Notes under the pieces: model-generated
What the model was told of the DNA's origin: nothing
Seen by the model: the letters and a program-made list of their open reading frames with translations, nothing else
The model's database searches: none
Assembly (NCBI GenBank): GCA_030602885.1
Contig: JAUVYV010000009.1
Span: forward strand, 1-64,000
Length of the DNA: 64,000 nt
DNA from: Phycisphaerales bacterium
GTDB lineage: Bacteria > Planctomycetota > Phycisphaerae > Sedimentisphaerales > Anaerobacaceae
Direction: 5' to 3'
Shown here: positions 42,869 through 51,630 of the stretch, piece after piece
Position numbering within the stretch: position 1 is the first letter of the stretch
Layout: each line of letters opens with the position of its first letter
Translations under genes and position numbers: made by a program

Positions 42869-44703
42869 TGTTGGTTTTGTTCTTCTTTGAGCATTTTTTC
42901 TTCAATCTGCTTGAATTGCTCAGCCAGCTTTGGCCTTTCATTTCTTATGCGGGCGAGAAGCGTTTGTCTCAGTTCGAGGGCATACTGCCGGTCATTGAAG
43001 AAATCGAGCAGAGCATTGTATCTTTGTACGGCAAATGGCGGCAATTCAACTCTCTCTTCGTCGGAGTATGCCTTTTGGTAGTCGTGCCATAATTGTTCGG
43101 CCATTTGCTCTCTGCCGAATGCCTCATCGTCGTCATGGACGGCATATCTGAAGTAGGCCTCGCGAAGCATCGTTTGTATGATTTCCACAGCGTTGCGTAT
43201 GGTGATGGTTTCCAGCTCTTCGCTGAGGCGTTTTCTCACGTAGAGCTCGACGGAAGGATTCTTGAATTCGTCTCGAGAATATGTCCGGCGCAATTGACTG
43301 TAGATTACTTGCGCCTGGCCTCTATGACCGGCCTGATAAAATAACATAACAGCGTTCTTGAGCATGTTTCTGTGGCCGATTTGATGGGAGTTCTCAAAAT
43401 CCGTGTTTGGCTCTGAATACTTTTCGATGATGTCAAGAATGGCTCGGTTGTATGATTCAAGCATTCTAAGATCCGGACGCAGATAGATTTGTTTGACGGG
43501 CGTTTCAGGTGTCCGGTCGGCGAACCGGCTTTGTGAAGCCGAGTCGGTACTCTGCCGAGATATAGTCTCATAGATGAATATCTTGCCGTAGCGGAAGAGG
43601 TTCTGGAGACTGTGCGCTACAATTCGGTCTGTGTTGACCTCGTCAGCAGAGTACTCTTTTCTGCCGGGTGTCTTGACTCCTTTCTTACCGGCGACTCTGA
43701 GGCCTTTTACAGCCCAGTAGATGGCATGGGCGTCGGGGTGTCGCCAGTCAAGAGGGACACGGGAATTGGGGTCGGACAGGTCGTTGAGGGGACCATAGGT
43801 CTGGTTTAGCTCGTGCATCAGGACGGGGTCGAGTTTCCATATATTGCGAAGGTAATAGGCCTTGGCGAAGATGTCGAAGTCGCGCAGGGCCTTGGCGCCT
43901 CTGAAATCATCAATCACCTGAAAGGCAGCAGGGTCGAACTTTGCCGGATTCTGCCTGAGAGCCAGATAGTTGTTGACAAACTCATCATCATTTTCGAAGG
44001 TCTTGTCGGCGGATTTCAGCGCCTTGATAAATGGGCTGATGTTCGGGTCGCCGGCAACGTCCTGCCGGCGTGTGGCCGCTTCGGAAAGGGCTTCGAAGTA
44101 AGCATTATCGACGCCATCGAGACCGGTGCTGTCCGAAGGTCTCAGCAGCGGCTCCATTGCCTGAGCAAGCTGAAGCTTATAGTATTTCTGGGCGTCATCG
44201 GCGATGCCTCCGATTTTGTGCTGGAATATTCTGGCCAATTCCCTGTAAAGCAACATCGCCCTGGGGTTCAGAGGAATTCCCTTGTCGCGGAGCAGCTCGT
44301 AGCCGTTCTTTATCCATCTCCATCTCTGGTCGGGTTGTTCCGCGGGGATGGCGACAGAGATGTTATAGGCCATGTTCCAGGCCTGGAACTCCCAGACCTG
44401 AGCGAACCTTGGCTGCAGGACGGATATCCACTCGGCGAGCTGCTTTGCGTCGAAGAACTGTCCCTGCTCTTTGAGTCGGTCGGCCCGCATCCACAGCACA
44501 TCGACGAGAAGTCCTCTGAAAGCACCCATAGCAACGGTTGCAAAGGCCAGCGAGGGCGGCGCATTTTCCAGCGGCTCGTTGCTTATCAGCTTCATCTGCT
44601 GTCGCTGTGCATTTATGAAGTCTAACTGTGATCCTGCGGTGATAATGAGAGCAGCCGCAAGTGCGAGTGAAATGCCACAAATTAGTATGTCACGCAAACG
44701 CAT
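42865..44703 (-). CDS. Membrane-anchored helical protein, unknown
   Basis: A 612-residue protein with one N-terminal membrane helix (about 7-24) and a long soluble helical body with TPR-like spacing. Recognisable segments are FRGLLVDVLWMRADRLKEQGQFFDAKQLAEW and FAQVWEFQAWNMAYNIS. The body is probably exported. Similar proteins occur next to ABC transporter genes in Planctomycetes, with no assigned function. Its last bases overlap the helicase start, and the ABC permease gene lies 90 bases upstream. It may serve the transporter. Confidence 0.7.
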   Translation of the reverse strand: MRLRDILICGISLALAAALIITAGSQLDFINAQRQQMKLISNEPLENAPPSLAFATVAMGAFRGLLVDVLWMRADRLKEQGQFFDAKQLAEWISVLQPRFAQVWEFQAWNMAYNISVAIPAEQPDQRWRWIKNGYELLRDKGIPLNPRAMLLYRELARIFQHKIGGIADDAQKYYKLQLAQAMEPLLRPSDSTGLDGVDNAYFEALSEAATRRQDVAGDPNISPFIKALKSADKTFENDDEFVNNYLALRQNPAKFDPAAFQVIDDFRGAKALRDFDIFAKAYYLRNIWKLDPVLMHELNQTYGPLNDLSDPNSRVPLDWRHPDAHAIYWAVKGLRVAGKKGVKTPGRKEYSADEVNTDRIVAHSLQNLFRYGKIFIYETISRQSTDSASQSRFADRTPETPVKQIYLRPDLRMLESYNRAILDIIEKYSEPNTDFENSHQIGHRNMLKNAVMLFYQAGHRGQAQVIYSQLRRTYSRDEFKNPSVELYVRKRLSEELETITIRNAVEIIQTMLREAYFRYAVHDDDEAFGREQMAEQLWHDYQKAYSDEERVELPPFAVQRYNALLDFFNDRQYALELRQTLLARIRNERPKLAEQFKQIEEKMLKEEQNQQ

Positions 44704-44794
44704 GTTTCAGTGAACAGAATACAGCCATGGGCCGATATCAGCCCGGGATTTTCGGGACACCAGACGTTTCTCGGTAAACGAACAAATAGTAACG

Positions 44795-46174
44795 TCAGAC
44801 CGTCGCTTTTGCAACCTCTCGACGGCTGAAAATGAACATCGCAAGAAGCACCAGCAGCACAGTTTTGACACAGACCGTGGACAGCGCAAGCTTTGCCAGC
44901 AACGACCAGCTCAACAGTCTGCCCGGGACCAGAAACGCCGAGGCGCTGAATTTGTCGAATTGCGGCATCAGCTCAATAAGTGATTTGAAGATATAATTGT
45001 AGAAGCCGCTGATGTTCTCACTTACATACTCGAACGATTCGAGTATGAAACCGCTGGTGTTTGCGATGAGAAAGACCGAGAGAGAAAGCAGTATGGCGAC
45101 GGCAAAGGAGAGGAACGTTGCGGCCAGCAAACCCAGTGCGGCAAGGAATATCAACCGCAGGCCGATGAGTATAACCGCTCTGACGAAGTTTGCGGTGAAC
45201 GTATCGGCTTTATACAGCAGCTCGAGGCCATCCTCAGGCGGGAATATCACGACGGTATCGTTGAGCGGCACATTCAGGAATGCAACGACCAGATAACCGT
45301 CATCGGCGACGGCATCGGCCGGCACCTCTATTTCGTAGAACGTGCGGATGAGGTCTTTTCTGTCGATGCTATAAATGGGTGTCTTTATTCCGGTGCCATA
45401 TCTGATTTGGCGGTCGTCGCCGATGAGCCATCTGCTATAGATGGCCAGATCCGGAGGATTGACGGCGACATCGTATTTGAATCGTACAAAGAGGGGCTGG
45501 TTCGGGTCCTGGGGTTTTACGTTTTGGAATTGCCAAAGCAGCTCTGTGCCGACCGGTGCGGCGCGTTTACTGAGCTCGATTCGTCGGCGCAGCTCACCTT
45601 TATAGCCCCTTAATGCGCCAAGATTTTTTTCAAGGCCGTTTGGGAGCTGCCTGTTTTTCTTGAGTTTTTCGAACTCGCGCTCGACGTCCGCGGAGACGTC
45701 TTGTTCGGCAGGTTTTAGACTTGCTCTTGCGGTGTAGAATTCGTTCCTGACCTGTGTGAGCTGCTCTTCGTCTGCTTTGATGAAATTGGGCATGTTTACG
45801 GCGATGGCGTAAATGATGCCGCCGAACAGAGCCAGCAGGATGGTGTCGAGCAGAATGATTCCGAGCAGTTTTCCGAGGATGAGCTGATAACGGCGTATTG
45901 GTTTAGTCAGGACGGTGTATATCTGTCGCCGGCTCAGGTCGTTTGCCAGGGTATAGATGGATGCTATGATCGTAAAAAGGCAAAGCAGAAAGCTGGTCAG
46001 CGACAGGCCATAGCTTACGAACGTCTGGAGCCGGCCTTTGAGGGTGCCGTCGCCCGTCATCTTGAAGCCCATCACAGGCAGCAGGATAAGCAGCAGGACT
46101 GTAAAGACAGCGGCGATTTTCATTCGCAGGGCCTGCTTGATTGTGTTGACAGCGACAGCCCAGATTTTACGCAT
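44795..46174 (-). CDS. ABC-2 type transporter permease
   Basis: A 459-residue membrane protein. After an N-terminal helix (about 20-42) come a pair of helices (about 60-125), a soluble extracytoplasmic domain (about 150-330) and three or four C-terminal helices. The N-terminal pattern IWAVAVNTIKQALRMKIAAVFTVL and the NDLSRRQIYTVLTKPIRRYQLILGKLLGI motif are typical of ABC-2 permeases of the NosY/multi-copper type. The start at 46174 has ggcggag upstream and overlaps the ATPase stop by 8 bases, so the two genes are translated together. Confidence 0.85.
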   Translation of the reverse strand: MRKIWAVAVNTIKQALRMKIAAVFTVLLLILLPVMGFKMTGDGTLKGRLQTFVSYGLSLTSFLLCLFTIIASIYTLANDLSRRQIYTVLTKPIRRYQLILGKLLGIILLDTILLALFGGIIYAIAVNMPNFIKADEEQLTQVRNEFYTARASLKPAEQDVSADVEREFEKLKKNRQLPNGLEKNLGALRGYKGELRRRIELSKRAAPVGTELLWQFQNVKPQDPNQPLFVRFKYDVAVNPPDLAIYSRWLIGDDRQIRYGTGIKTPIYSIDRKDLIRTFYEIEVPADAVADDGYLVVAFLNVPLNDTVVIFPPEDGLELLYKADTFTANFVRAVILIGLRLIFLAALGLLAATFLSFAVAILLSLSVFLIANTSGFILESFEYVSENISGFYNYIFKSLIELMPQFDKFSASAFLVPGRLLSWSLLAKLALSTVCVKTVLLVLLAMFIFSRREVAKATV

Positions 46175-47408
46175 TGCTTGAATCTCCGCCGTTTTCGTCT
46201 TTTTGCTGCTGTTTTTCTTTTGGCTGTGAGGGGCCCGTGAGGCGATCCAGGATGTTGTCCCCGGCTGCTTGTTGTTCATCCTCCTGAGCTTGAACCGGCT
46301 CTTCTCGGTCGCTACTGACGGTCTCGGGCTGGGCGTCTTCGGTGAGCTTTCGCAACAGGTCGTCGGCAGGCATATCCTTCGAGGTTTTGACGGGATGAAC
46401 CTGTTCGGTTTGCGGAGATGCGGCCGGTCCTGAGGGCTGCGACGATACGGATGTGGAGACAAGCTTATCGAGTATGGCAGCAGGACGAGCCTTTTCTGCG
46501 GCCTGGGCGGTAAGAAAGTCGCTGATCTGTGTTTTGCTCTCTGCTCCGCTGGTGGGCAGTGCCTGCTGTCTTGCCTTTTCGACGATGCTGATGAAAAAGG
46601 TTTCGAGCTTGTCCATAGGTGAAGTCACAGCGTACTCGGCGTGCTCTCCATCCATAATCTGCTCTATTTTTGACAGGGCGTTGTGGGTGAGATGACCTGT
46701 TGTAATCTCTGTCTTGTCCGTGCGCTGGAGCAGGTCGCGGACGTGGCCTTCGGCCTGGATTTTTCCGCCGTAGAGGATAGCGATGCGATCGCAAACATCT
46801 TCGACATCTGCGAGGAGGTGGCTGCACAAAAGGATGGTCTTACCGCGTTTTGCAAGCTCGATGATTAGGTCTTTTATCTGTCTTGTCCCGATGGGGTCGA
46901 GTCCGGTGGTTGGCTCATCGAGTATGAGCAGGTCCGGGTCGTTGATTAGGGCCTGTGCGAGTCCGATTCTTCTGGCCATGCCTTTTGAGAAGGCGCCGAC
47001 TTGTCTGCTCGCGACGGCTTTGAGGCCCACCATATCGAGCAGCGCATCGGTCCTCATTTTGCGGACCTTTGTGGGCAGCTTGAAAAGTCGGCCGTAGAAA
47101 TCGAGTGTTTCGGCGGCGGTAAGATATCTGTAGAGATATGACTCTTCAGGGAGGAACCCGATTCTCGTGTTGATTTTTGGGTCGGTGGCGTCTCCGCCGA
47201 GGCATAAGGCCTTGCCTTTTGTGGGATGCAGCAGGCCGAGCAGCATCTTGAGTGTGGTGGTTTTTCCTGAGCCGTTTGGCCCGAGCAGGCCGAAGACTTC
47301 GTTGGTTTGGACTTTGAAGTTGAGGTCGTCAACGGCGCAGACCTTGTTTCTGCCCCACCAGTCCGAGAATATTTTTGTCAGCGAAATGGTCTCGACGGCG
47401 TATTCCAT
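46167..47408 (-). CDS. ABC transporter ATPase with long C-terminal tail
   Basis: A 413-residue protein. Residues 1-240 are an ABC ATPase: Walker A LLGPNGSGKTTT, signature FSKGMARRIGLAQA (an FSKGM variant of LSGGQ), Walker B LLILDEPTTGLDP and the H-loop LLCSHLL. The last about 170 residues are disordered, rich in Gln, Glu, Pro and Ser, and unusual for the family. The start at 47408 is chosen because homology begins there; an earlier start at 47513 would overlap the P-type ATPase gene. It pairs with the permease downstream. Confidence 0.9.
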   Translation of the reverse strand: MEYAVETISLTKIFSDWWGRNKVCAVDDLNFKVQTNEVFGLLGPNGSGKTTTLKMLLGLLHPTKGKALCLGGDATDPKINTRIGFLPEESYLYRYLTAAETLDFYGRLFKLPTKVRKMRTDALLDMVGLKAVASRQVGAFSKGMARRIGLAQALINDPDLLILDEPTTGLDPIGTRQIKDLIIELAKRGKTILLCSHLLADVEDVCDRIAILYGGKIQAEGHVRDLLQRTDKTEITTGHLTHNALSKIEQIMDGEHAEYAVTSPMDKLETFFISIVEKARQQALPTSGAESKTQISDFLTAQAAEKARPAAILDKLVSTSVSSQPSGPAASPQTEQVHPVKTSKDMPADDLLRKLTEDAQPETVSSDREEPVQAQEDEQQAAGDNILDRLTGPSQPKEKQQQKDENGGDSSNA

Positions 47409-47433
47409 AATTTCCGTTGGGTTATGCTGAATT

Positions 47434-49362
47434 TCAGTGAATGTGATGCTGCAGCTCTTCGCCGTGCCGGACAAGCCGAGCGCTGTTAAAGATGACGACC
47501 AATGAGCTGGCAAAATGCAGGAACGCAGCGAGCATCGGCATAATCAGAAAGAATAGTGAGATACCGGCAACAATGAAGGTAATACCGAAGGCGAGGTTCC
47601 AGTTGATAACGGACCTGGTTCTTCTGGAGAGCCGGACGAGTGCCGGCAGCCGGTTAAGGTCGTTGCTCATAAGAGCAATGGAGGCCGAGTTGATAGCGAT
47701 GTCACTTCCTGCGGCACCCATTGCGATTCCGAGGTCGCCGGCGGTGAGTGCCGGTGCATCGTTTATTCCGTCACCGACAACGACAACGGTATGTCCCTGT
47801 CCTCTGATTTGCTCGACGATTGCGAGCTTGTCCTGGGGCAGGCAGTGTGCTTTGTAGTCTGTACACCCAAGCTCAGCAGCGACGCGGCCGGCGACTTCAT
47901 CTCTGTCACCTGTGAGCATAGTGACTCTTTTGATGCCGAGCTCTGTGAGATTCTTGATGGCGTGCTGCGCTTCGGGTCTTGTTTTGTCCTGGAGTCCAAT
48001 CCAGCCGATGCATCTGTTTCCTTTGGCAACGTAAAGTGTGCTGAAGCCCTGCTCTTCGTGAAGCTCAGGCCCGCTGACCCGGTTCATATCGACGCTGTTT
48101 TCTTTCAGAAAGGTGTCTCTGCCGACAAGAATTGGCGCCGAATCGACGGTTGCGGTGACACCTTTTCCGGGAGTTTCGCTGAAATCCTCGGAGCCGGGCA
48201 GAGTAAGGTTTGCCTCTTTGGCGACTTCCTGCAGGGCCCTTGCAGCCGGGTGTTTGCTCATTTTTTCAGCGGCGGCTGCGAAGGTGAGCAGCTCGGACGG
48301 TTCGGTGCCTTCGGCCGGCGTGAGCTTGGTGACGTAGAGTCGGCCGGTGGTGACTGTGCCGGTTTTGTCGAAGACCATGGCGGTCATTTTTCCGGCGACC
48401 TCGAGGTCGGCGACGTTTTTGACAAGGATGCCGAGACGTGCGGCAGCAGAGACAGCGGCAACCACGGCGGTCGGTGTCGCCAGAATCAGCGCACAGGGAC
48501 ATCCGATGACGAGTATTGTTATAGCGTAATCGATGTTCCTGGTAAAGAACAGGACGATGCCTGCTATCATCAGGATGGTGGGGGTGTACCATTTGACGTA
48601 TCGGTCAATGATTCTCATGATGGGGATCTTGGTCTGCTCGGCCTGCATTATGAGCGACTGGACCTTTCCGAGGGTGGTGTCCTTTCCGGCTTTCGTGACG
48701 GTGATGTCGAGCATGCCGGTCAGATTGCTGGTGCCGGCGAAGACCTGCATACCCGGGACTTTGTCCACGGGAAGCGATTCACCCGTGATTGTAGCTTCGT
48801 TTACGGAGCTGAGTCCGTTTGTGACTTCGCCGTCAACGGGTATGTTGTCTCCGGGCCGGACTCTTACCTTGTCACCGGTTCGCAATTGGCTTACCTTGCT
48901 CTCTTTTTCAGAGCCGTCGGCCATGACTTTGTTCGCCATTTTGGGGGTTAGCTTGATGAGCGATTCGATAGAGGCGCGTGCGCCGAGGGCGGTTCTGCTT
49001 TCCATAAGCTCGCTGAGGAGCATAAAGAAGGCGACGATACCGGCTTCAACGTATCTCTGTGTTGCGATAGCGGCGACGATTGCCAGGGCCACCAGCTCAT
49101 CCATATGAGCTTCTCTTCGGATGAAGCTCTTGACGGCGTGCAGGATGATTGGAGCACCGAGGAGGATGGCGCCGGCCATTGCAAGAATGTCGGCGTGAAA
49201 GCTGTCGGTGCCGTAGAGGAATTTTGCTTTTGCTATGATTCCGTTTAGCAACAGGACGCCGCCGGCGAGAGTCCCGAGCAGAGCGATGCTGACACGAATC
49301 TGTTTTCCGTGCGTGTGCTCGAGGTCGATATCCTGCTTAAAATGTAAATGCTGATGCGCCAT
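47434..49362 (-). CDS. P1B-type heavy-metal ATPase, ZntA/CadA-like
   Basis: A 642-residue metal pump with a His-rich N-terminus (AHQHLHFKQDIDLEHTHG) but no HMA domain. Motifs: VVPGDNIPVDGEV-like actuator segment with TGES, the CPC metal site in GCPCALILATPTAVVAA, phosphorylation site DKTGTVTTG, HP motif SKHPAARAL, nucleotide-binding GKGVTATV and VVGDGINDAPAL. CPC with a His-rich end suggests Zn/Cd or Co export. Direction and metal are inferred. It lies between HflK and the ABC ATPase on the same strand. Confidence 0.93.
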   Translation of the reverse strand: MAHQHLHFKQDIDLEHTHGKQIRVSIALLGTLAGGVLLLNGIIAKAKFLYGTDSFHADILAMAGAILLGAPIILHAVKSFIRREAHMDELVALAIVAAIATQRYVEAGIVAFFMLLSELMESRTALGARASIESLIKLTPKMANKVMADGSEKESKVSQLRTGDKVRVRPGDNIPVDGEVTNGLSSVNEATITGESLPVDKVPGMQVFAGTSNLTGMLDITVTKAGKDTTLGKVQSLIMQAEQTKIPIMRIIDRYVKWYTPTILMIAGIVLFFTRNIDYAITILVIGCPCALILATPTAVVAAVSAAARLGILVKNVADLEVAGKMTAMVFDKTGTVTTGRLYVTKLTPAEGTEPSELLTFAAAAEKMSKHPAARALQEVAKEANLTLPGSEDFSETPGKGVTATVDSAPILVGRDTFLKENSVDMNRVSGPELHEEQGFSTLYVAKGNRCIGWIGLQDKTRPEAQHAIKNLTELGIKRVTMLTGDRDEVAGRVAAELGCTDYKAHCLPQDKLAIVEQIRGQGHTVVVVGDGINDAPALTAGDLGIAMGAAGSDIAINSASIALMSNDLNRLPALVRLSRRTRSVINWNLAFGITFIVAGISLFFLIMPMLAAFLHFASSLVVIFNSARLVRHGEELQHHIH

Positions 49363-49385
49363 AATAGTTCTTATTCGCTTTAGTG

Positions 49386-50699
49386 CTATTGTTGCTGTTC
49401 GGATTTTTTCTTCAATGTCGGGTCTCTGCTGATCTGTATTCTGATTTCGGCGCCTTTGGCCCCTTCGGTGGGCTGAATAATGACCGTTTCATCAACGTTC
49501 TCGAGTACCTGTTCGATTGCGTCCTGGTAGATTTTCTGGATGACGAGCCTGGGTCGTTTTCGGTATTCGGGCAGGATTTGTGCAACGTAGTCGGCGTTTG
49601 CCTTTGCATTTTCGACGACCTGTGTTCGGTAGGCCTGGGCCTGGGCGATTCTCTCCTGGGCTTCACCTGCAAGCCGGTCCCAGAGCAGCTCGAGCTGCTC
49701 GTTGCTTAGATTGTTGTTTTGCAGTGCGTCAACGAGCTTCTCGGCGACGAGACCTGCCGTTTCGCTGAGGGCTTTTTCGGCGTAAAGTTTTGCTTCGGAG
49801 ATGGTTTTCTGTTTGGCATTGCTTGCCCTCAGTGCCGCTTCGAATGCCCTTGCAACCTGTCTTGGCCAGGTGAAGCTGGTTCGCTGCAGCGAGATGACCT
49901 TTATTCCACTTTGTGTTATGTCGAGCTTGTTCTGGATGAGGCGTCTGACGTGTTCGGTGACGGTAGCGGTCTTGTCGCTCATTGCGTCTTTGATGGTGTA
50001 GTTGACCATAGCGGTCACGACGGCGTCGGCGACGATATTTCGCAGCAGCGGTTTTGCACCGGCCTCGATGAGGTCGCCATAGTTTTGGCCTGCTTCGATT
50101 TTAGTCTCGTCAACGAATGTGTTTTTGTAGAATCGCTCGGGATTTGTTATCTGGTAAGTGAGGACCCATTTGCTGTGTGCGATGTTGTAGTCGCTTCCTT
50201 CTGAGCCGCCGGGGACGTTACTCTGTCGTTCGCCTCGGATAATACAGTAGCCGTCAATGAGCGGGTCAAGCTCGGCGTTGACATAGACCGGCCTGGTTGG
50301 GTCTTCGATCATCTCTTCGCCCGGTTTCTGGTAATACCAGAAGGTGTTAATGCCGAGGGCGAATTTCTTTTCCGTCGGGATTTTAATCACTTCGTGTACC
50401 GGATAGGGGAAGAGCAGCTTTTGTCCGGGGCTCAGGAGCCGGTCTTCGCCGACGCCTCGAATCTTTCCGAATCGCAGGACCAGGGCGCGCTCGTCGGACC
50501 CGATAACGCGAAAACCGGAGCCGACGAAGACGACGACAAGGATAATCATTATTATCTTCAGCAGGGAGAAACTGACTTTGAGTGCATTCGAGAAATACCT
50601 GTAACCCTCCTGCATCTCCTGCGCGTCAAAACCCTGTCCCCGAGGGCCTGCGTCGCTCGAATTCTGAGGGGGCTGGTTGTTATTCGGCTGTTCTGTCAT
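49386..50699 (-). CDS. hflK: HflK, SPFH membrane protease regulator
   Basis: A 437-residue HflK. It has a disordered Asn/Gln/Pro-rich N-terminus, one membrane helix (about 43-63), an SPFH domain starting at FRVIGSDERALVLRFGK, and a long Ala/Glu-rich coiled coil with ISEAKLYAEKALSETAGLV. With HflC it forms the large cage that controls FtsH in the inner membrane. HflC is encoded just upstream and a third SPFH gene before that, so three SPFH proteins are co-transcribed. Confidence 0.92.
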   Translation of the reverse strand: MTEQPNNNQPPQNSSDAGPRGQGFDAQEMQEGYRYFSNALKVSFSLLKIIMIILVVVFVGSGFRVIGSDERALVLRFGKIRGVGEDRLLSPGQKLLFPYPVHEVIKIPTEKKFALGINTFWYYQKPGEEMIEDPTRPVYVNAELDPLIDGYCIIRGERQSNVPGGSEGSDYNIAHSKWVLTYQITNPERFYKNTFVDETKIEAGQNYGDLIEAGAKPLLRNIVADAVVTAMVNYTIKDAMSDKTATVTEHVRRLIQNKLDITQSGIKVISLQRTSFTWPRQVARAFEAALRASNAKQKTISEAKLYAEKALSETAGLVAEKLVDALQNNNLSNEQLELLWDRLAGEAQERIAQAQAYRTQVVENAKANADYVAQILPEYRKRPRLVIQKIYQDAIEQVLENVDETVIIQPTEGAKGAEIRIQISRDPTLKKKSEQQQ

Positions 50700-50734
50700 A
50701 TCTTCGAATTACCGAGTCCAAAGTTATGTGAGCT

Positions 50735-51628
50735 TTACTTCTTTGGCTCTATGTCCGGCACTTCCTTTAGCAGTTTGAACGGTTCGCTATCGGCACTAAA
50801 GACGACGGTGGACCTTTCCTGGAGTATTTTCTTCAGGGCCTCGATATTACGCAGGAATATCGCAAAGTCGGGGTCTTCTTCGAGCATTTCGTAGTATTTC
50901 GCGGCTTCAGCGTCGCCCTGTGCTCTGATGGCCTTTGCTCTGGCTTCGGCGGCAGCGAGCAGTATTTTCTTTTTGAGGTCGGCATCGCTTTTGATTTTCC
51001 GTGCCTGCGCTTGTCCTTCGGTAATGGTGGCCACGGTTTTCCGGTTTCTTTCGGCCCTCATTCTCTCGAAGACGTCCTTGCTGACGTCCTTGCTGACCTT
51101 CAACTGTTTGATTCCGAGGGTTCTTATCTCTATGCCGTAGGCGTTGCCGACGGCGTTCTGGAGCTCAGCGAGCATTTCGTTTTCGATCTGGTCGAATTTG
51201 ACGTTGTTGGGGTCGCTGTTGACGAACTCGGAGAAATAGTGACGTCCTATTACATTGTTCTGTGCGTCACTGATATGGCTGAGGAGCTTGCTTTCGGCTT
51301 CTGTGGGGGTGCCGACGGCATTGAAGAACGCGAGCGGCTCGGCGACCCTCCAGACGATGTAGGTATTAACGATGATGGGGACAGCGCCCTTTGTCGGCGT
51401 TTCACCGAGGTCGGCTTCAAGGACCCTCATACGTGAATCGAACCTGTGTTCGGATTCGATTGGAGGGGGCCACTTGAAGTAGAGGCCGGGCTCGGTGATT
51501 TGGCGAACGGGCTTGCCGAACCTGGTCACGAGAGCGGATTCGGTTTCCCTGACCTGGAACGACACGAAGACAAGTGCCAGGACGACAAACAATATTACCA
51601 GAAAGATGACAACGGCTGCATTTCTCAT
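50735..51628 (-). CDS. hflC: HflC, SPFH membrane protease regulator
   Basis: A 297-residue HflC with an N-terminal membrane helix (about 5-26), an SPFH domain (QVRETESALVTRFGKPVRQI, EPGLYFKWPPPIE) and a C-terminal helix with EARAKAIRAQGDAEAAKYYE. Arg-rich MRAERNRKTVATITEGQAQARK marks the coiled-coil start. It begins 2 bases after the stop of the third SPFH gene, with gaggag upstream, so it is tightly coupled to it. It is slightly shorter than enterobacterial HflC. Confidence 0.93.
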   Translation of the reverse strand: MRNAAVVIFLVILFVVLALVFVSFQVRETESALVTRFGKPVRQITEPGLYFKWPPPIESEHRFDSRMRVLEADLGETPTKGAVPIIVNTYIVWRVAEPLAFFNAVGTPTEAESKLLSHISDAQNNVIGRHYFSEFVNSDPNNVKFDQIENEMLAELQNAVGNAYGIEIRTLGIKQLKVSKDVSKDVFERMRAERNRKTVATITEGQAQARKIKSDADLKKKILLAAAEARAKAIRAQGDAEAAKYYEMLEEDPDFAIFLRNIEALKKILQERSTVVFSADSEPFKLLKEVPDIEPKK

Positions 51629-51630
51629 TT

